Shown piece after piece: positions 1 through 12,029 of a stretch of DNA of 64,000 nt. The stretch comes from Flaveria trinervia (taxonomy: Eukaryota; Streptophyta; Magnoliopsida; Asterales; Asteraceae), in assembly GCA_025506515.1 (NCBI GenBank), contig CM046458.1:43984574-44048573 (forward strand), given 5' to 3'. The first letter of the stretch is position 1, and each line of letters begins with the position of its first letter. Made by a program: the position numbers and the translations under genes. Under the pieces are notes generated by a model. It worked only from the letters and a program-made list of their open reading frames with translations. It was not told where the DNA came from and ran no database searches.

Positions 1-1360
1 ACAAAGGCAACATCCTGTTAGTTTTGGTCATCATTCACCCTATCCTCCTGCATATTTTGTCCCTCAGGGTTCATTGTCAATCCATATCCCTGCTATTACA
101 TGCCTCAGCCAAATCAAGTTCAAGTTCCTATTGCACAACACCCTCAAGCCTTACCTGAGCCTCTACCATCTCAATCATCTAAATCACAACCTCATCACAG
201 CTTCTTCACCCCTGGTGTTGTTGACTGGAGCAGTTTACCAGATGATCTCTCTGGTAATGAGCAATTATTTGCTGGTGATGGTCAACATGGTGGTGAACAT
301 CCTTTTGGGAATCTAGCTCTCATGGCCTTGGAGTCTACTGAGATTTTTCATGCTCCAATGCATCTTCATCACAGATAACCCAGGTATCCTCTGAGGCTAA
401 GGCCAAGCTATGTTCTGAATCTTGCATAGCTGCATTTATCTCTATTGAGAGGCAAATGTAGCTTTAATTAATCAAAATCTTGAGCTTGAGCAAACTATTT
501 CCAAAAGAAAAGCTGAATATGAGTCTGTCCTTAAGGATAAAATGATGAGATTTATAAGCTTAAATGCCAATTAAATGATGAAAAGGCTAAGCTAGAGGTC
601 ACTCTTGGGAACCACAGAGAACTCAAAGAAAAACATGCAGTTACCCAAGTTGAGTGTGACCGCTGGGTATCATCCTGCAAGGATTTGAAATGCTGCTCAG
701 TAGGCAGTCTGCTTCGAATGTGAAGTTTGGAATAGTAACCTGAAGTTGAAAGTAATTTCCAAACCACATCATCATGTGCATCATCCTCAAGTGATCACCC
801 AAATCACAAGATGAAATCAGTGTTGATACCTCAGTAAATCAATTGCTTGATTGGTCAACTACGGATAAGCACATGAAACTGAGTACTGCAGATGTTGTCC
901 CACAAAGTATCTCAAGCATTAAAGAGAAAGACACAACATCTGAAAAGCATTTCAAATCAGCTGAAATAAAAGTATTAACAACTGCTGATAGAGAACAGTG
1001 AAGAACAAGTCTTCAGTTGTTACAGATCCTTCAGTACTTAACAGAAGTACTGAAAGGAGGCAAGTACTGAAGAGCACACCTTCAGTAGTTTCCACATCAG
1101 CAGTTGATCAATTCAAGATGAAGAATAGGCCATGTGAAATATATGGTAAATTCAATCATCTTTCTGATGAATGTTGGTACAGAAAGGGTTCCAAACTCAA
1201 TAGAGATAAGCTCATTAAAATCCAGATGGATGAAATAAAAAATAAGTTTGAGACGAAGTTGTACCACAGTCATCCCAATGTGATAAACCAAGCCTTCATC
1301 CAAATCCAAAAAAAGGATAGGGTTTATCATAAACAGCTCATAGTGCTCTCATGATAAACA
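1..1360 (+). pseudogene. gag of copia element A (C-terminal part), degenerate
   Basis: The reading frame is interrupted but gives a Pro/Gln-rich stretch (about 100-378), a charged, probably coiled-coil part (about 450-760) and a zinc knuckle at 1133-1174. The knuckle reads C-x2-Y-x4-H-x4-C, so the second Cys of the CCHC nucleocapsid motif is replaced by Tyr. Gag forms the cytoplasmic virus-like particle and the knuckle binds the genomic RNA. The N-terminal capsid part is outside the window. The repeated CAGTACTG/CAGTAGTT-like words seen downstream already occur at 880-1100. Non-functional: stops near 378 and 990 and several frame changes. Confidence 0.7.
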
Positions 1361-1689
1361 TCAGACTAAGTCTGTGAATTTCAAGGAGGAAATGGTGGGC
1401 CATAGGAACTCATCATACACAAGTAATGATATGTCACAAGAGTTGAAAGCTTTGGCTACAAATCAAACATAACTTGTTATGATGGTTCAGCATTTGTTGG
1501 GGAGAGTTAACCAACTAGATGCACCTATGATCAAACCACTAAAAAGGCATTCTAAGCCCAAATCCAAGGAATCCATTTGCAGCACCATCTCCTTCTTCAT
1601 CAGCTGTAATCATAAGACAAAGTTATCGTTAAATCTGTTGATGAAACAGACCCAAAACCAAAAGGTTGGGTCTCAAAACCTAACTACTC

Positions 1690-2226
1690 TTTATGATAAA
1701 TGCAGGGTTCTTCAGCATGCCAAAGGAGCATCTGGTATGTAGAGTGGAGGATCAATGCATATGACTGGGAGCAGTTCTCTTCTAATTTGGAAATGAAGGG
1801 ATTTGTTCATTTGCAAATGATGCCAAGGGTTACATCATCGGGAAAGGATATGTGTCTAAAGGAGATATCAGATTTGATGATGTTAACCATGTGGAGAATC
1901 TCAAGTATAATCTACTGAGTGTCAGTCAGATGTGTGATAAAGGGCATGTTGCACTTTTCACAAGCCAGAACTACAGGCTTCTGTCTTCCCAAGTTCTGAG
2001 GCTGATTGACAAGGCATTGGATGATCATACTCTCCTGAAGGCCAACAGGATTGGAAGAGTATATGCCTTGGATTTGTCAAAGAAGATTTATTTGAAGGGT
2101 CATCCTTGTCTGTTCTCCAAAGCCTCTTCTCAGGAATCTAAACTGCGGCATAGAAGGCTGGGTCATGTTAATCTCAAAAACATGAATCAGCTGATCCACA
2201 ATAGTTTAGTGAGAGGTCTACAATAA
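1690..2226 (+). pseudogene. protease and GAG-pre-integrase region, element A
   Basis: A frameshifted aspartic protease core lies near 1733-1775. The sequence reads V-E-(shift)-G-G-S-M-H-M-T-G where copia proteases have V-D-S-G-C-S-x-H-M-T-G, so both the catalytic Asp (Asp to Glu) and the frame are damaged. The uninterrupted stretch 1852-2226 continues through the LLSVSQMCD motif to the GAG-pre-integrase signature L-R-H-R-R-L-G-H, which supplies the two His of the integrase HHCC zinc site. The enzyme would cleave the Gag-Pol precursor. It cannot be active here. Confidence 0.75.
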
Positions 2227-3450
2227 AGGAGTTCCACTGTGATGAAACCTGCACTGTTTGTTTAAACGGAAAAAACACACAAAGTCTCATTCCCTCCTAT
2301 TGAAGAACCTAAGTCCACTGCCTGCTTGCAGTTATACACATGGATCTATTTGGTCCTGTGAGAGTGATGGGCATGGCAAAGAAGAAATACTGTCTGGTAA
2401 CTGTGGATGATTACTCAGATTGTATGGACTTTGACTTTCATGCATTCAAAGGTTGAGGTTGCTCAGACGATTATAAACTTTGTGTTATATGTTGAAAGCA
2501 GTATTCCCTATCAGTCAAGTGTATAAGAAGTGATAATGGAACTAAATTCAGAAACCATACACTTGATGATTTTTATCTATCAAAATGAATCAAGAGGCAG
2601 TTTAGCATCCCAAGGACTCCAGAACAAAATGGAGTAGTGGAGAGAAAGAACAGGACCCTAATTGAAGCTACAAGGTCTATGCTGGCCAACTCTGGTTTGC
2701 CATTGACCTTTTTGTGCAGAATAGAGTGTTAGTAAATCAGAGGTTGATGAAGACTCCATATGAAGTTCTACATCATTTGGCTCCTCTAATTTCATTCTTT
2801 AAAACTTTGGGTGTCCTTGTTTCATTCTCAACACAAAGGATCAACTCACAAAATTTGATCCTAAGGTGGATGCAGGTATTTTGTAGGTTATTCATCCACA
2901 TGCAAGGCTTACAAAGTCTTCAACTGCAGAACAAAGATAGTTAAGGAAACCTTGCATGTGAAATTCAATGAATCTCCTAAGGATAAAATTCCACAAAACC
3001 CTGTGGAGTTGTTTGATCTGGACATACTGCAATATGTTCCTTATCAAACTCCAGTTGTTGCAGATCATGTGGATAAATCATCTTCGCAGCAAGTCTTCCA
3101 CCTGGTGGTACTGAAGATGATGATGATATCAGTACCCACCTTTTCAAGTTTAGTGACAAACTGCTGAGTTGCTAAACTTGATGTTCCTGTAGCTTCTGTA
3201 GCTCCATCCACAACAAATGCTGATGAGATTTTTGTCTCTTACATCATTTGACTTGCCATCTAATACTTGGTTTCAAGAATCTGGATCACCATGCTACTGC
3301 TGAACCGGCTACAAACACTTGCACTGATCTTATAGTATACCAAGAGCTGAAGAATCCACCATGTCTCAAATAATTGGTGATATCAATGCTGGTGTCTCAA
3401 CCAGAAGTCAATTGTCTAACTTCTGCTTCTATGCTCTCTTATCAGTCAGC
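2227..3450 (+). pseudogene. integrase, element A, degenerate
   Basis: After a frameshift the Cys pair of the HHCC site is visible (about 2250-2265). The core follows with H-M-D-L-F-G-P (about 2336-2356), S-D-N-G-T-K-F (about 2530-2550) and N-G-V-V-E-R-K (about 2630-2650). All three DDE residues are therefore still encoded, but in different frames separated by indels and stops. Integrase inserts the cDNA into nuclear DNA. The C-terminal part and the linker to RT (about 2700-3450) are heavily broken. Confidence 0.75.
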
Positions 3451-3459
3451 AAGAGCCAA

Positions 3460-4400
3460 AGAACTATCATGTTGCTTTGAGAGACAATGGATGGGTTGAA
3501 GCCATGCAGCTTGAGCTACTTCAGTTCAAAAAGCAGCAAGTGTGAGAACTGGTTCCTCTACCCCAGGTAAGTGTGCAATAGGCACTAAATGGGTGTTTAG
3601 GAATAAAACTGATGAAAATGGGCTTATTGTCAAGAACAAGGCTAGACTGATTGTACAAGGGTTTTCACAAGAAGAAGGTATTGATTATGATGAAACCTTG
3701 CCCCTGTAGCCAGAGTAGAGGCAATTAGATTGTTCTTAGCCTATGCTGCATTCCACAATTTTAAAGCTTTTCAAATGGATGTCAAAAGTGCATTTTTATA
3801 TGGTAAAATAAAAGAAGAGGTTTATGGTGTCAACCACCAGGTTTTGAGGACAATAAATCATGATTGGTGTATCAACTTGATAAGGCTCTTTATGGTTGAA
3901 GCAAGCTCCTAGAGCCTGGTATGAAACACTTCCAAATTTTCTTCTTAAAAATAATTTCACTACAGGCTCCATAGATAAAACTTTGTTTATTAAGAAAGTG
4001 GATCAGCATAAGCTACTTGTTCAAATTTATGTTGATGATATTATTTTTGCATCCTCTGATCCCCAGTTGTGTGATGATTTTACAAGTTTAATGAAACAAA
4101 AGTTTGAAATGAGTGCAATGGGAGAATTACAGTTCTTTGTAGGCTTGCAAATCAAACAAAAGGCTGATGGAACCTTTATTCATCAATCAAAATATACAAA
4201 AGAACTTTTGAATAAGTTTGATTTAGAAAATTGTAAGCCCTGTTCTACTCCCATGTGCAACTGCACACAACTGGATGCAGATCAGAAAGGTAAAGCTATT
4301 GATGAAACACTTTACAGATGTATGATTGGGTCCTTGATGTACTTAACAGCTTCTAGACCAGATATCATGTTTGCAACTTGTGTTTGTGCTAGATTTCAGG
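3460..4400 (+). pseudogene. reverse transcriptase, element A
   Basis: Copia RT blocks appear in order. G-T-K-W-V-F-R-N-K is near 3580-3610, K-A-R-L-I-V-Q-G-F near 3640-3665, M-D-V-K-S-A-F-L near 3775-3800 and A-P-R-A-W-Y-E near 3905-3925. The catalytic Y-V-D-D is intact at 4028-4039. The uninterrupted part is 3896-4444 (182 codons). The frame breaks near 3700 and between 3890 and 3912. It would copy the element RNA into cDNA in the particle. Confidence 0.85.
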
Positions 4401-4970
4401 CTTCTCTAAAGATTTCATTTGATTGCAGTCAAGAGGATCTTTAGATATCTGCAAGGTACACAATCTCTAGGTCTTTGGTATTCCACTCGACACTCATGCA
4501 AATTAGTTGCTTTTTCTGATAGTGACTATGCAAGGTGTAAGTTAACCAGAAAGTCAACTTCTGGTGGATGTCAATTCCTAGGCAACTGTTTGATTTCTTG
4601 GCGGAGTAAGAAACAAACATCTGTTGCTACATTCACTGCTGAAGCAGAGTACATTGCTGCTGCAAGTTGTACATCTCAGGTACTCTGGCTTCAAAACCAA
4701 TTATTGGATTATGGCATTACAAAGAGTAAGACTCCATTATTAATGGATAGTGCTTCAGCTCTGTGTATTGACAAGAATCCATTCTAGCACTCTAGGACCA
4801 AACATATAGAGATCAGACAACATTTTATTAGGGATTGTTTTGGAAAAGGTCTGATTAATCCAACGTTTGTGCCTAGTGCTGATGAGCTTGCAGATATATT
4901 TACTAAGCCTTGGATAGTTCAACTTTCCAAAACCTTGTGTTAAGGCTTGGTATGCTGCAGCTAGAATAAG
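4400..4970 (+). pseudogene. RNase H, element A (end of pol)
   Basis: The 4419-4787 frame gives the copia RNase H domain with F-S-D-S-D-Y-A, the F-T-A-E-A-E-Y block and M-D-S-A-S-A-L. After a stop at 4785 it continues with T-K-H-I-E-I-R and the C-terminal A-D-E-L-A-D-I-F-T-K-P to about 4915. RNase H removes the RNA strand of the hybrid. A frameshift at about 4430 separates it from RT and one stop interrupts it; otherwise it is well preserved. Confidence 0.85.
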
Positions 4971-5039
4971 TGATAATACTGATGATCTCAGTAAACAAGT
5001 ACTGATGATCATTAGTAACCATGTCACAAATATGTATCG

Positions 5040-5520
5040 ATTCTGTTAAAAGAAACTGATGCAGTTACAACTACTGATGTAGTTATAACTACTGATGTCA
5101 GTAAAACAGATAAGTACTGATTTCCTATGAAACAACTGAAAAAGCTAAAAGTCTAATGAGTAAGTGTTGAGGACAGTATGAAACAGCTGAAAAGCTAAGA
5201 ATTGACGAAAACTACTGATGAGAATTCTGTTTCAGTTGTTTCCACAAAACTGTTGTTTCACCTAAATAGCAGATGACAAACCATGTCTTCAGTAGTTTCA
5301 CAACTACAGATGACTAACACAAGTCCTCAGTTGTTTACAACAGCTGATGACAAAACCAAGGTTTTCAGTAGTTTCACAACTACTGATGACTAAAACCAAG
5401 TCTTTAGTTGTTTTCAAACGTCTGATAGTTAAAACCAAGTCTTCAGTTGTTTTCATAACAACTGATGCCAACACAACACTTTCAGTCGTTTTCTTTCCAG
5501 CCTTTCTTCACCTATAAATA
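5040..5520 (+). promoter_or_regulatory. motif array and TATA box upstream of the extra ORF of element A
   Basis: The non-coding block between pol and the next ORF is a run of near-repeats built on AACTACTGATG and its complement CAGTAGTT (for example about 5068, 5088, 5208, 5290, 5320, 5370, 5420 and 5450). A TATAAATA box at 5513-5520 follows, about 60 bp before the ATG at 5579. The leader between is pyrimidine-rich (CTCTCTCAACA). The LTR of the same element has the same words upstream of its own TATA box. This reads as an internal promoter (inference). Confidence 0.55.
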
Positions 5521-5578
5521 CCTACACTTATAGCCAAACGTTTCATTAGCGTTTTTTCAAACCTTTTCTCTCTCAACA

Positions 5579-8500
5579 ATGGCGACCATGAAACTCAACC
5601 CCGACACAACTGTGTTGCCTACCTTTTGAAATCGGCTTTCTGGAACAAGTTTGACAATGCCATCGATCTTATGGTGGATTCCCAATACCGAACAGCCTTT
5701 CTTCTGAATCCTACCTATACCCAAATTCCTTAACCAGTTCTGGACCAACGTCTCTGTAATAACTGGTGAGAATGATAGCCAACTCACTCTCCAGTCCTTG
5801 GTGAACCAGAAAAGGTGCTCATCACCCCCGACATCATTCGCAAAACCCTAAATTTGCATGATGGCACCTATGTTAAAGAATACCCGAAAGGCACCACTGA
5901 TATGTCTTTCATCAATAACGGTATCAAGGCGACTTAAGTGCTACAACCATACTTAAAAAGCACTTCCATGATGTTGAACGACTTATCTTTCATATGGTGA
6001 ATGTCTACCTTGCATCAAAGACATCTTCTTGGGATCAGATGTCTTCCCGATGGCAACAGGTATTGTACTCTATCTTTGAACGCCAAAATCTCAATTTTTC
6101 TGAGATAGTGTTCATGGAACTAAAGGATCTGAGAAACCTATGGCAAACAGATGGCTACTTTATCCCACGTTTCTAATAGCCATAATTTTGAATCAATTAA
6201 AATCTGATAGCCTTGTTGGTCTTGGAGTCCCTGCTCCAGCTGTTTTAGCTGAGGTATACTCCAGACATAACTCAGACCCTACTCTAAAAGGGGCTGCTCG
6301 GATGCTAAAACCCAAGCAAGGGAACCCACAGCCTCCACTTCCAGATCCAAAGTCCCCACGAAACCCAATCCAAAAAGCCCAAAAAGGCTACTCAGGGAGA
6401 TGAGTCCCCTGAGGATGCCCCTGTACCACAAACACAGGAAATACATACTGGTTCTAACCCCCCAGTTATGTCCAAGACTCAACCTGCTGGAGCCGCACAG
6501 GTATCCTCTCAACAAGATCCTGTTGCAACCACAATTGGGGATCCCACATTTCTGGAACCTATCTCAATTGAGAGGGTTACCATTGAAGAGCACCTCTCAC
6601 CCCGGGTGCAATCTGCTTCGGACCAATCTCCACATGCAACCGCCCCTCAAAGCCGAACACTGATAGTTGCTAAAGTGTTGAGTCAGTTGCATTCCTCACC
6701 CCCTCCCAGAAACCACTTAGCACTGGGAATACCTCAACCATTGACGGGGAGGACCAAAATGCTTCTGATAACCCACAACACAGGGGTTACAATGTTCAAT
6801 CTCCAAGTGTAGAAACGGAGGTTAGAACATCCGGTAAGGCTGCCACTTCTACGGATTCAGCAAATGATCAGGATGAAGTTGGTAACATCCATAAGACCTT
6901 ACCAGAGGCAACTGCCAATGAAGGACATAGTCCTGAGGCAGGAAGTCCCCAGTACCAAGAACAAGGGGCACGTGCTTCTACTGATCTACACTCAGAGCAT
7001 GTAAATCCTGATTCAATTAGGAGGTCAGGTGATTCAGCACAGACTGATGATGACCTAGGCTTTTTCTATGATGTATTAGCCCATAATACCATTCTAGAGA
7101 CTAAGGTGAGCAGACTCAAAGAGCTGCTAGCCAAGATGTCTCACGATCAAAGTCCATCTACCCCAAAAACCCCATAGATGGCACCTTCAATTGAAGGTTC
7201 ACCAAACACTGAGCCTACACACTTAACTGAGCCACCAGCCACTACTTTTGGCACCACCTCTCAGGGACAGAACCCCTCTGAGCAGATGGTTGCTATCTTT
7301 CAAAACTCCTTACCTCTCATCACTCCCATCATCACTGACATAGTGCATAAAGCCATTGATGAGAGGATCTCCTCAAATTTACAAACCCTCATTGATGATG
7401 TTGTTCACAACCTCTTTCGGCCTTTCAAGCCCCTGATCCCAATGCAACCAAAAAGGGGGAGACTTCCAAGTCTAAGGTAGTGAAAGAAAAGAAAGGAAAA
7501 AGTTGATGAGAAAGAACCTACAAAAGAGAAGGAGGTGGAGAAAAACTGATCTCAGAACAGCTGATCACAGATAAAGAGAGGAAGATCAGCTGATCACATA
7601 TAAAAGAAAGAAAAGTGGTGAGTCAAAAGCTGATGAAGATAAATCCTTAGAAGATCTTGTCAAAGATGCTGATGAAGCTCACAGCAGATCCATGGATAAA
7701 ATTATAGATCAGCTCTCACGACAAGGTCATGACACAGCCACACTAGACACTGAGATCAGAAGGCTGGAATAGAAGAGATTCAAGCTAGATGGTTGGTTAT
7801 ATGTTTGGAAAGGGAAAGATTGGAGATAATGATCATTCATTGCCAAATACCTTGGAAGATCATTGATAGAGATATAGGCCTGCTCCAGAGATAGTATCTT
7901 GGAGATAACCAAGAAAATCTGCTCTGCTGGAGGCTATAATAAAGGGTTGATCATCGAAGCACTGGATGAAACAGGTGCAGGGAAGAGAACTGAAATGGCA
8001 AGCTCTCCAAAGCCAAACTCACCACCAAAATGCTAAGTCAGTCTTCTCACACTCCCACTCAAACACAACCCTTATCTCTAAAATCTCCCAAATCTATCCC
8101 TAAACCAAAGCCACCCACAACTCAACCCACAAAACCAATTCCTTTACCCCAAAAACCACCTCAAACCTTACCCAGTGATACACCCAGAAGGAGAGAAGGG
8201 TGTTGAGGGTAGAAGAAGATGAAGAAGAGGATGATGATGAAGATTGTCTGCCAATATCTGCTGTTCTCAACCTTAAAACACCTAAGCATAGAAGTCAACA
8301 AGTGATTACACCTGACTTGCAAATGCAGATGGTGAAGGTAAAGATTGAAGAAGCAGAACAGCAGAAGCAGCACGATGAGCAGTTTCTCAAGATGGTTGAC
8401 AAGGATTTCCCTCAGTCCTCATCCATTCAAGAAATGAAGAAACAGGCTCTAAGGCTGTACACTCTTAGACATACTTTTCAACATCAAAGAGAAGAGTGCG

Positions 8501-9062
8501 GATCTAGCCAACCCAGGGTAAGTTCTAGAATTCATAAGAAGAATATACCAGGTAGATATCATGGCCAAGTGAAGAAGACCTTGAATGTTGCAATTACATT
8601 GGCCATGGTAGTCTCACCCTAGGAAATCATTGAAGAATTCAAGAAAGCTCACAACTCCAAGACAACCCCTCAATCTATTCTTGAGAACAAAATGATCAAG
8701 AAGGGGTTGTTATACAAAAGACTTGAAGATCTTTAGAAGAGTGAACTCCAGTTGTTGCTTGAAGGCTCTCACCCTAATGAATTTGCTTACAGAGAGATAA
8801 CAACTGTGGAGTTGAAAAATGGAAAGACAGTGAGATACCTGTCTAAGTATTATGGCCCAGAGTTCTTCTTCGAGAGAAGCAGAAGAACTCACCAAGAGGA
8901 ACAAGTTGTTCTCCTTGAGACCTATGCTAGTGAGTCTTATAGACTCATTAATGGGAATTAGGTTTCTGGTTGGAACAAGACTCTGTGTCCAGTTTCCCCA
9001 AGACAGTTCCCTTTCATACTTAGCCAATCAAAAGATTAGAAACCTTTTCCCGGCCTGTGCTT
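5579..9062 (+). pseudogene. extra (post-pol) ORF of element A, degenerate
   Basis: It begins with ATG at 5579 (MATMKLNPDT) right after a TATA box and leader. The N-terminal 200 or so codons look like a folded domain (WNKFDNAIDLM, NQFWTN, Y-V-K-E-Y-P). A long Pro/Ser/Thr/Gln-rich middle (about 6280-8160) follows, then an acidic run (8200-8240), a basic, helix-rich C-terminal part (8250-8610) and a final block to about 9060 containing Y-Y-G-P-E-F-F-F-E. It has no pol motif and no recognisable membrane protein pattern. Additional ORFs in this place are known from Sirevirus-type elements, but their role is unsettled. Stops and frameshifts throughout; broken. Confidence 0.55.
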
Positions 9063-9151
9063 AACTGATTACCTCTGAAGCTGATCAAGAGGGTGTTTTC
9101 TGGCCAGAATAAGTGGATCATCAATAAGTTTAGGGGTTTGACTGCATGGTT

Positions 9152-9162
9152 CAGGGGGAGTT
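9152..9162 (+). other. polypurine tract of element A
   Basis: The purine run AGGGGGAG directly precedes the TGTTGG start of the 3' LTR, the usual position for the plus-strand DNA primer. Confidence 0.75.
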
Positions 9163-9838
9163 TGTTGGACCAAAAGAACCAATGAGCCTGATCAGAAAAC
9201 CTCTAAGTCCCACAGACATTACAACTGCTGAAGAAGATCACAATAGCTGAAGACATCAGCTGATTACAAGGTTTGAAGACAAAGTCTGAAGCCATGACTG
9301 AAGACAAAGTCTGAAAGTAAAGTACTGAAGAACAAAGACTGAAGACAAAGACTGAAGACCAAAGTGATCAGTAGTTGTCACAACAGCCGAAGTAATTAAC
9401 TTCAGTAGTTGTGATGGTTTCCTTTCAGTACTTTTAATTTACTTTTCAAAAGTTATAGTTTCGGTAGTTGTAGTTCAGTAGTTTTATGTTTTTGTACTTA
9501 AGCATTCTATGAGATGTAATCAGTAGTTGAGAACATTCTTAGTAGTTTGCATAGTTTCAGTAGTTTGAATAATTCTGTTAGATGTCACTATCAAGTGATA
9601 TCAGCAGACATCACATTTCCTATATAAGGAATGTTGACCTAGTTGTAACGTGTGACAGTGAGCCACCACGAAAGCATATGAATGAAATATTTCTTTTGCA
9701 GAATTCTCTCTTTCTATAACCGTTACTGTTACATTGAATATCAATTGTGTTCTTGTGAATTGTTTAATTCATTTTTCGAATTCTGCTACAATACTCTCTA
9801 ATTAATCAAACTTAGATCACTGATTCTAACATCCTACA
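9163..9838 (+). repeat. 3' LTR of element A (676 bp)
   Basis: It starts TGTTGG after the PPT and ends CCTACA (an alternative end, CTAACA, is at 9831). Inside are tandem words ACTGAAGACAAAG (9280-9365) and repeated CAGTAGTT (about 9368-9560). A TATATAAG box at 9621-9628 marks the U3/R region. The sequence after 9838 resumes family-B LTR, which fixes the boundary to within a few bases. Confidence 0.7.
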
Positions 9839-9979
9839 ATCATTTTTAACATTTGGATTCATTCTTAGATTGATTATACTTGCGTTCTCAACAATTGAAT
9901 TGCCAATCAAATATGATTCCGCACTATTTGTTTGGTATACACGTAAATCAGTTAGTACTTCGTACCGAAACGGTCCTAA
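9839..9979 (+). repeat. 3' end of a family-B copia LTR (+), split by element A
   Basis: This segment matches the end of the element F LTR (about 48240-48393): ATTCCGCACTATTTG, ATCAGTTAGTACT and the terminal GGTCCTAACA. Its left part is missing because element A sits there. The LTR end is followed immediately by antisense gag of family B, not by a PBS, so it is a 3' or solo LTR that landed in an older, inverted copy. Confidence 0.7.
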
Positions 9980-9980
9980 C

Positions 9981-11154
9981 AGTTATTAGTAGGTCTACAT
10001 TTTTTATTCAAAAGGATCTCATGTGGTGGTGGCACTACTTTGTATCCCAAACCTTCCCCATTGTTTCGTTCTTTCACTAAGTTCTGTACTATTTGAGAAG
10101 AACTAGCCTAACTATGTAGTTTTTGTTTTAAAGAATTACCCTCGACTTCCAAAACTACTTTCTCTTTTTTGGTTTCTTCTAAAAATTTATATCATTAGAC
10201 TGATTTAAGGCAACAACCTCGGTTTCCCTTAGTTAGTTACCCAAAAGTTCTATCTTTTCTTTAAAACTGCACTCATTTTGTTTTAATATACGATTAGCTT
10301 CAGTGCAAAGTGGTAAGTCATTTACTAAGTTATCATCGTGTTCTAAGAACCTAACAAATTTTAGATCAATGCTTTCCCTAAATTTTTCACATTCAGAACA
10401 AGCATTTTTTTGCAAATAATTGATCTAAAGAACATACTTGTTAGGAGTTAGTTGAATCAGCCATCAATGCAGAGGTAGACACTTCTGTTGTTGGAGATTC
10501 TGAACTTGTTACTCTGAGCTCTTCCTCAACCAAGTGATTTACCACATTCACAGCTTCTTCAGTATCTGACATCGCTTGCTCCGCTGCAATCTCACCTTCA
10601 CAAGCAGACACATCATCCAATGCTTCGACAAAGGCAATGTTTGATTATCCAGGAGAGACAAATCGGAAGGACTAGTCTTGTCCTTCATCACCTTGAGCAG
10701 TTAGTGCCTTAGTCTCTTTACTTGAAGAGCTAGTTCCAACCATTGCTTTGTCTTGACGGTTAAAAGTAGGAAATCAGTTACCATTTCCAGTTTTCTTGGG
10801 CTTCACACATTCACGTTTAAAATGCCCCTGTTCACAACAGTTGAAGCATGTAACTTTGGTTTTGTTGAAACCAAAAGTCGTATCTTTTATGGCTACTAGA
10901 TTCTGCCCCGTCTTCTTGACATACTTTTTAGCTCTTCTAACTGCACTTGCTAGAGCCCACATGATGTCCATTCTTTCCTGCTCGTTCTTGTAATCTTGCT
11001 CATAGTCTTCATCTTCAAGATGACAATTTCCAATCTTCCTAGCAACTAAACCATCATACGATTAAACCACTGCCGCTAGAAGATCCATATGCTCCTTTGC
11101 AACTTCTACTGTGATATTACCGAGATTCTCGGTCTTCAACATCGTAGTATGGCT
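9981..11154 (-). pseudogene. gag C-terminal part of element B with CCHC knuckle
   Basis: The minus-strand frame 10971-10774 carries an intact zinc knuckle CFNCCEQGHFKREC (C-x2-C-x4-H-x4-C) in a basic context. Downstream (10740-10230) is an acidic, Ser/Glu-rich part and then C-S-E-C-E-K-F-R-E-S-I-D-L-K-F, which is matched in element F at about 37255-37300. The homology stops at 9980. Stops and indels make it non-functional. Confidence 0.7.
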
Positions 11155-11895
11155 TCAAACACTATGTATTGAGTCCGTGATGACCCAGACATTTCTGGTC
11201 CCAAAGCAGTGGTTTGGGAAGAGCCATGGAACTATAGATGAAAGTTGTTTGTAATGGTGCTCCTGAACTAGTTGGAGTGGGAACTGAGTTGTAGAGTGAA
11301 TGATTCTGAACGTAGGATCCTTTTTCGACTTGTACTTCATCCTCAGTTCTTCCTCTCTTAACTTCAAGATGAAGTCATTTATGTCTAACGTCACAATAAT
11401 TTTGTTCTGTCTCAAGTTAGACACAAACGAGTCCCATTTCTCAAGCAAACCATAAGCAAAGCTTGAAACTTTGTCTTCCATTGATGTGGTCACGCCAAGA
11501 GTGTGAAGCTCAGTCATTAGATGATAAAATCTGTCAATAATATCATCTAAGCTCTTGTTTCCTATCGAAGAGAAGTTATCGAACTCCTTCTTGAGAGCCT
11601 TAGCCTCCAGTGCCTTTAACGTTGCGTTTCCATCATATCTCTTCTCTAATGCCTCCCATAACTTTTTGGCCTGCTTGTTCTCAGAAAACTGATGAAAGAT
11701 GTCTTTCGGGATTGATTGAGTCAACAGGGCATAAACTTTCTTCTCAGCATTGAAGAGTATCTTCTGAGCCTCACTCATTCCTCCCAATTTCAACTTACCT
11801 CCATTTGTATGGACTGGTACCGTGTAACCAGTCTCTATAGAAGTCCAAAGATTGGGATCTACTCTATTTAGGTAAATCTCAAACGTTGTTTCCAA
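11155..11895 (-). pseudogene. gag capsid-like domain (UBN2 type) of element B
   Basis: An unbroken 246-codon frame starts at METTFEIYLNRVDP. It shows the copia Gag fold signatures K-K-L-W-E-A-L-E-K-R-Y, F-Y-H-L-M-T-E-L and S-S-F-A-Y-G-L-L. Gag assembles the cytoplasmic particle. The start is supported by position (about 640 bp downstream of the PBS) and by the same start region in element F. The C-terminal 40 residues or so are frameshifted relative to F, so the protein is not the native one. Confidence 0.7.
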
Positions 11896-12029
11896 TGAGG
11901 ATATTCATTTAATGTTACACCTTTGGTAGTTTATTGTGATTACCATCTCATTCTACAGAAGTAGTAGGTTCCGGATGCATGAGTCCTTTCCTACTAAAAT
12001 GCAGCAAACTGATCTTCCATTTCTATAAA

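Larger units (their letters stand above)
1..9838 (+). mobile_element. Ty1/copia LTR retrotransposon A, 5' truncated by window edge
   Basis: The order gag, protease, integrase, RT, RNase H is the copia order. It is followed by a long non-pol ORF, a polypurine tract and a 3' LTR. The 5' LTR and gag start lie outside the window. Coding parts are broken by many stops and frameshifts, so the copy is dead. The long gag and the additional ORF after pol resemble the Sirevirus-like branch (family knowledge; lineage is inference). The 3' LTR end abuts an LTR fragment of family B, so A inserted into that older LTR. Confidence 0.85.

Noticed and set aside
5579..9062. env (envelope) gene in element A, or in F at 44331-47697
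   Set aside because: No signal peptide, transmembrane anchor or coiled-coil surface pattern could be seen; kept as extra ORF of unknown role.
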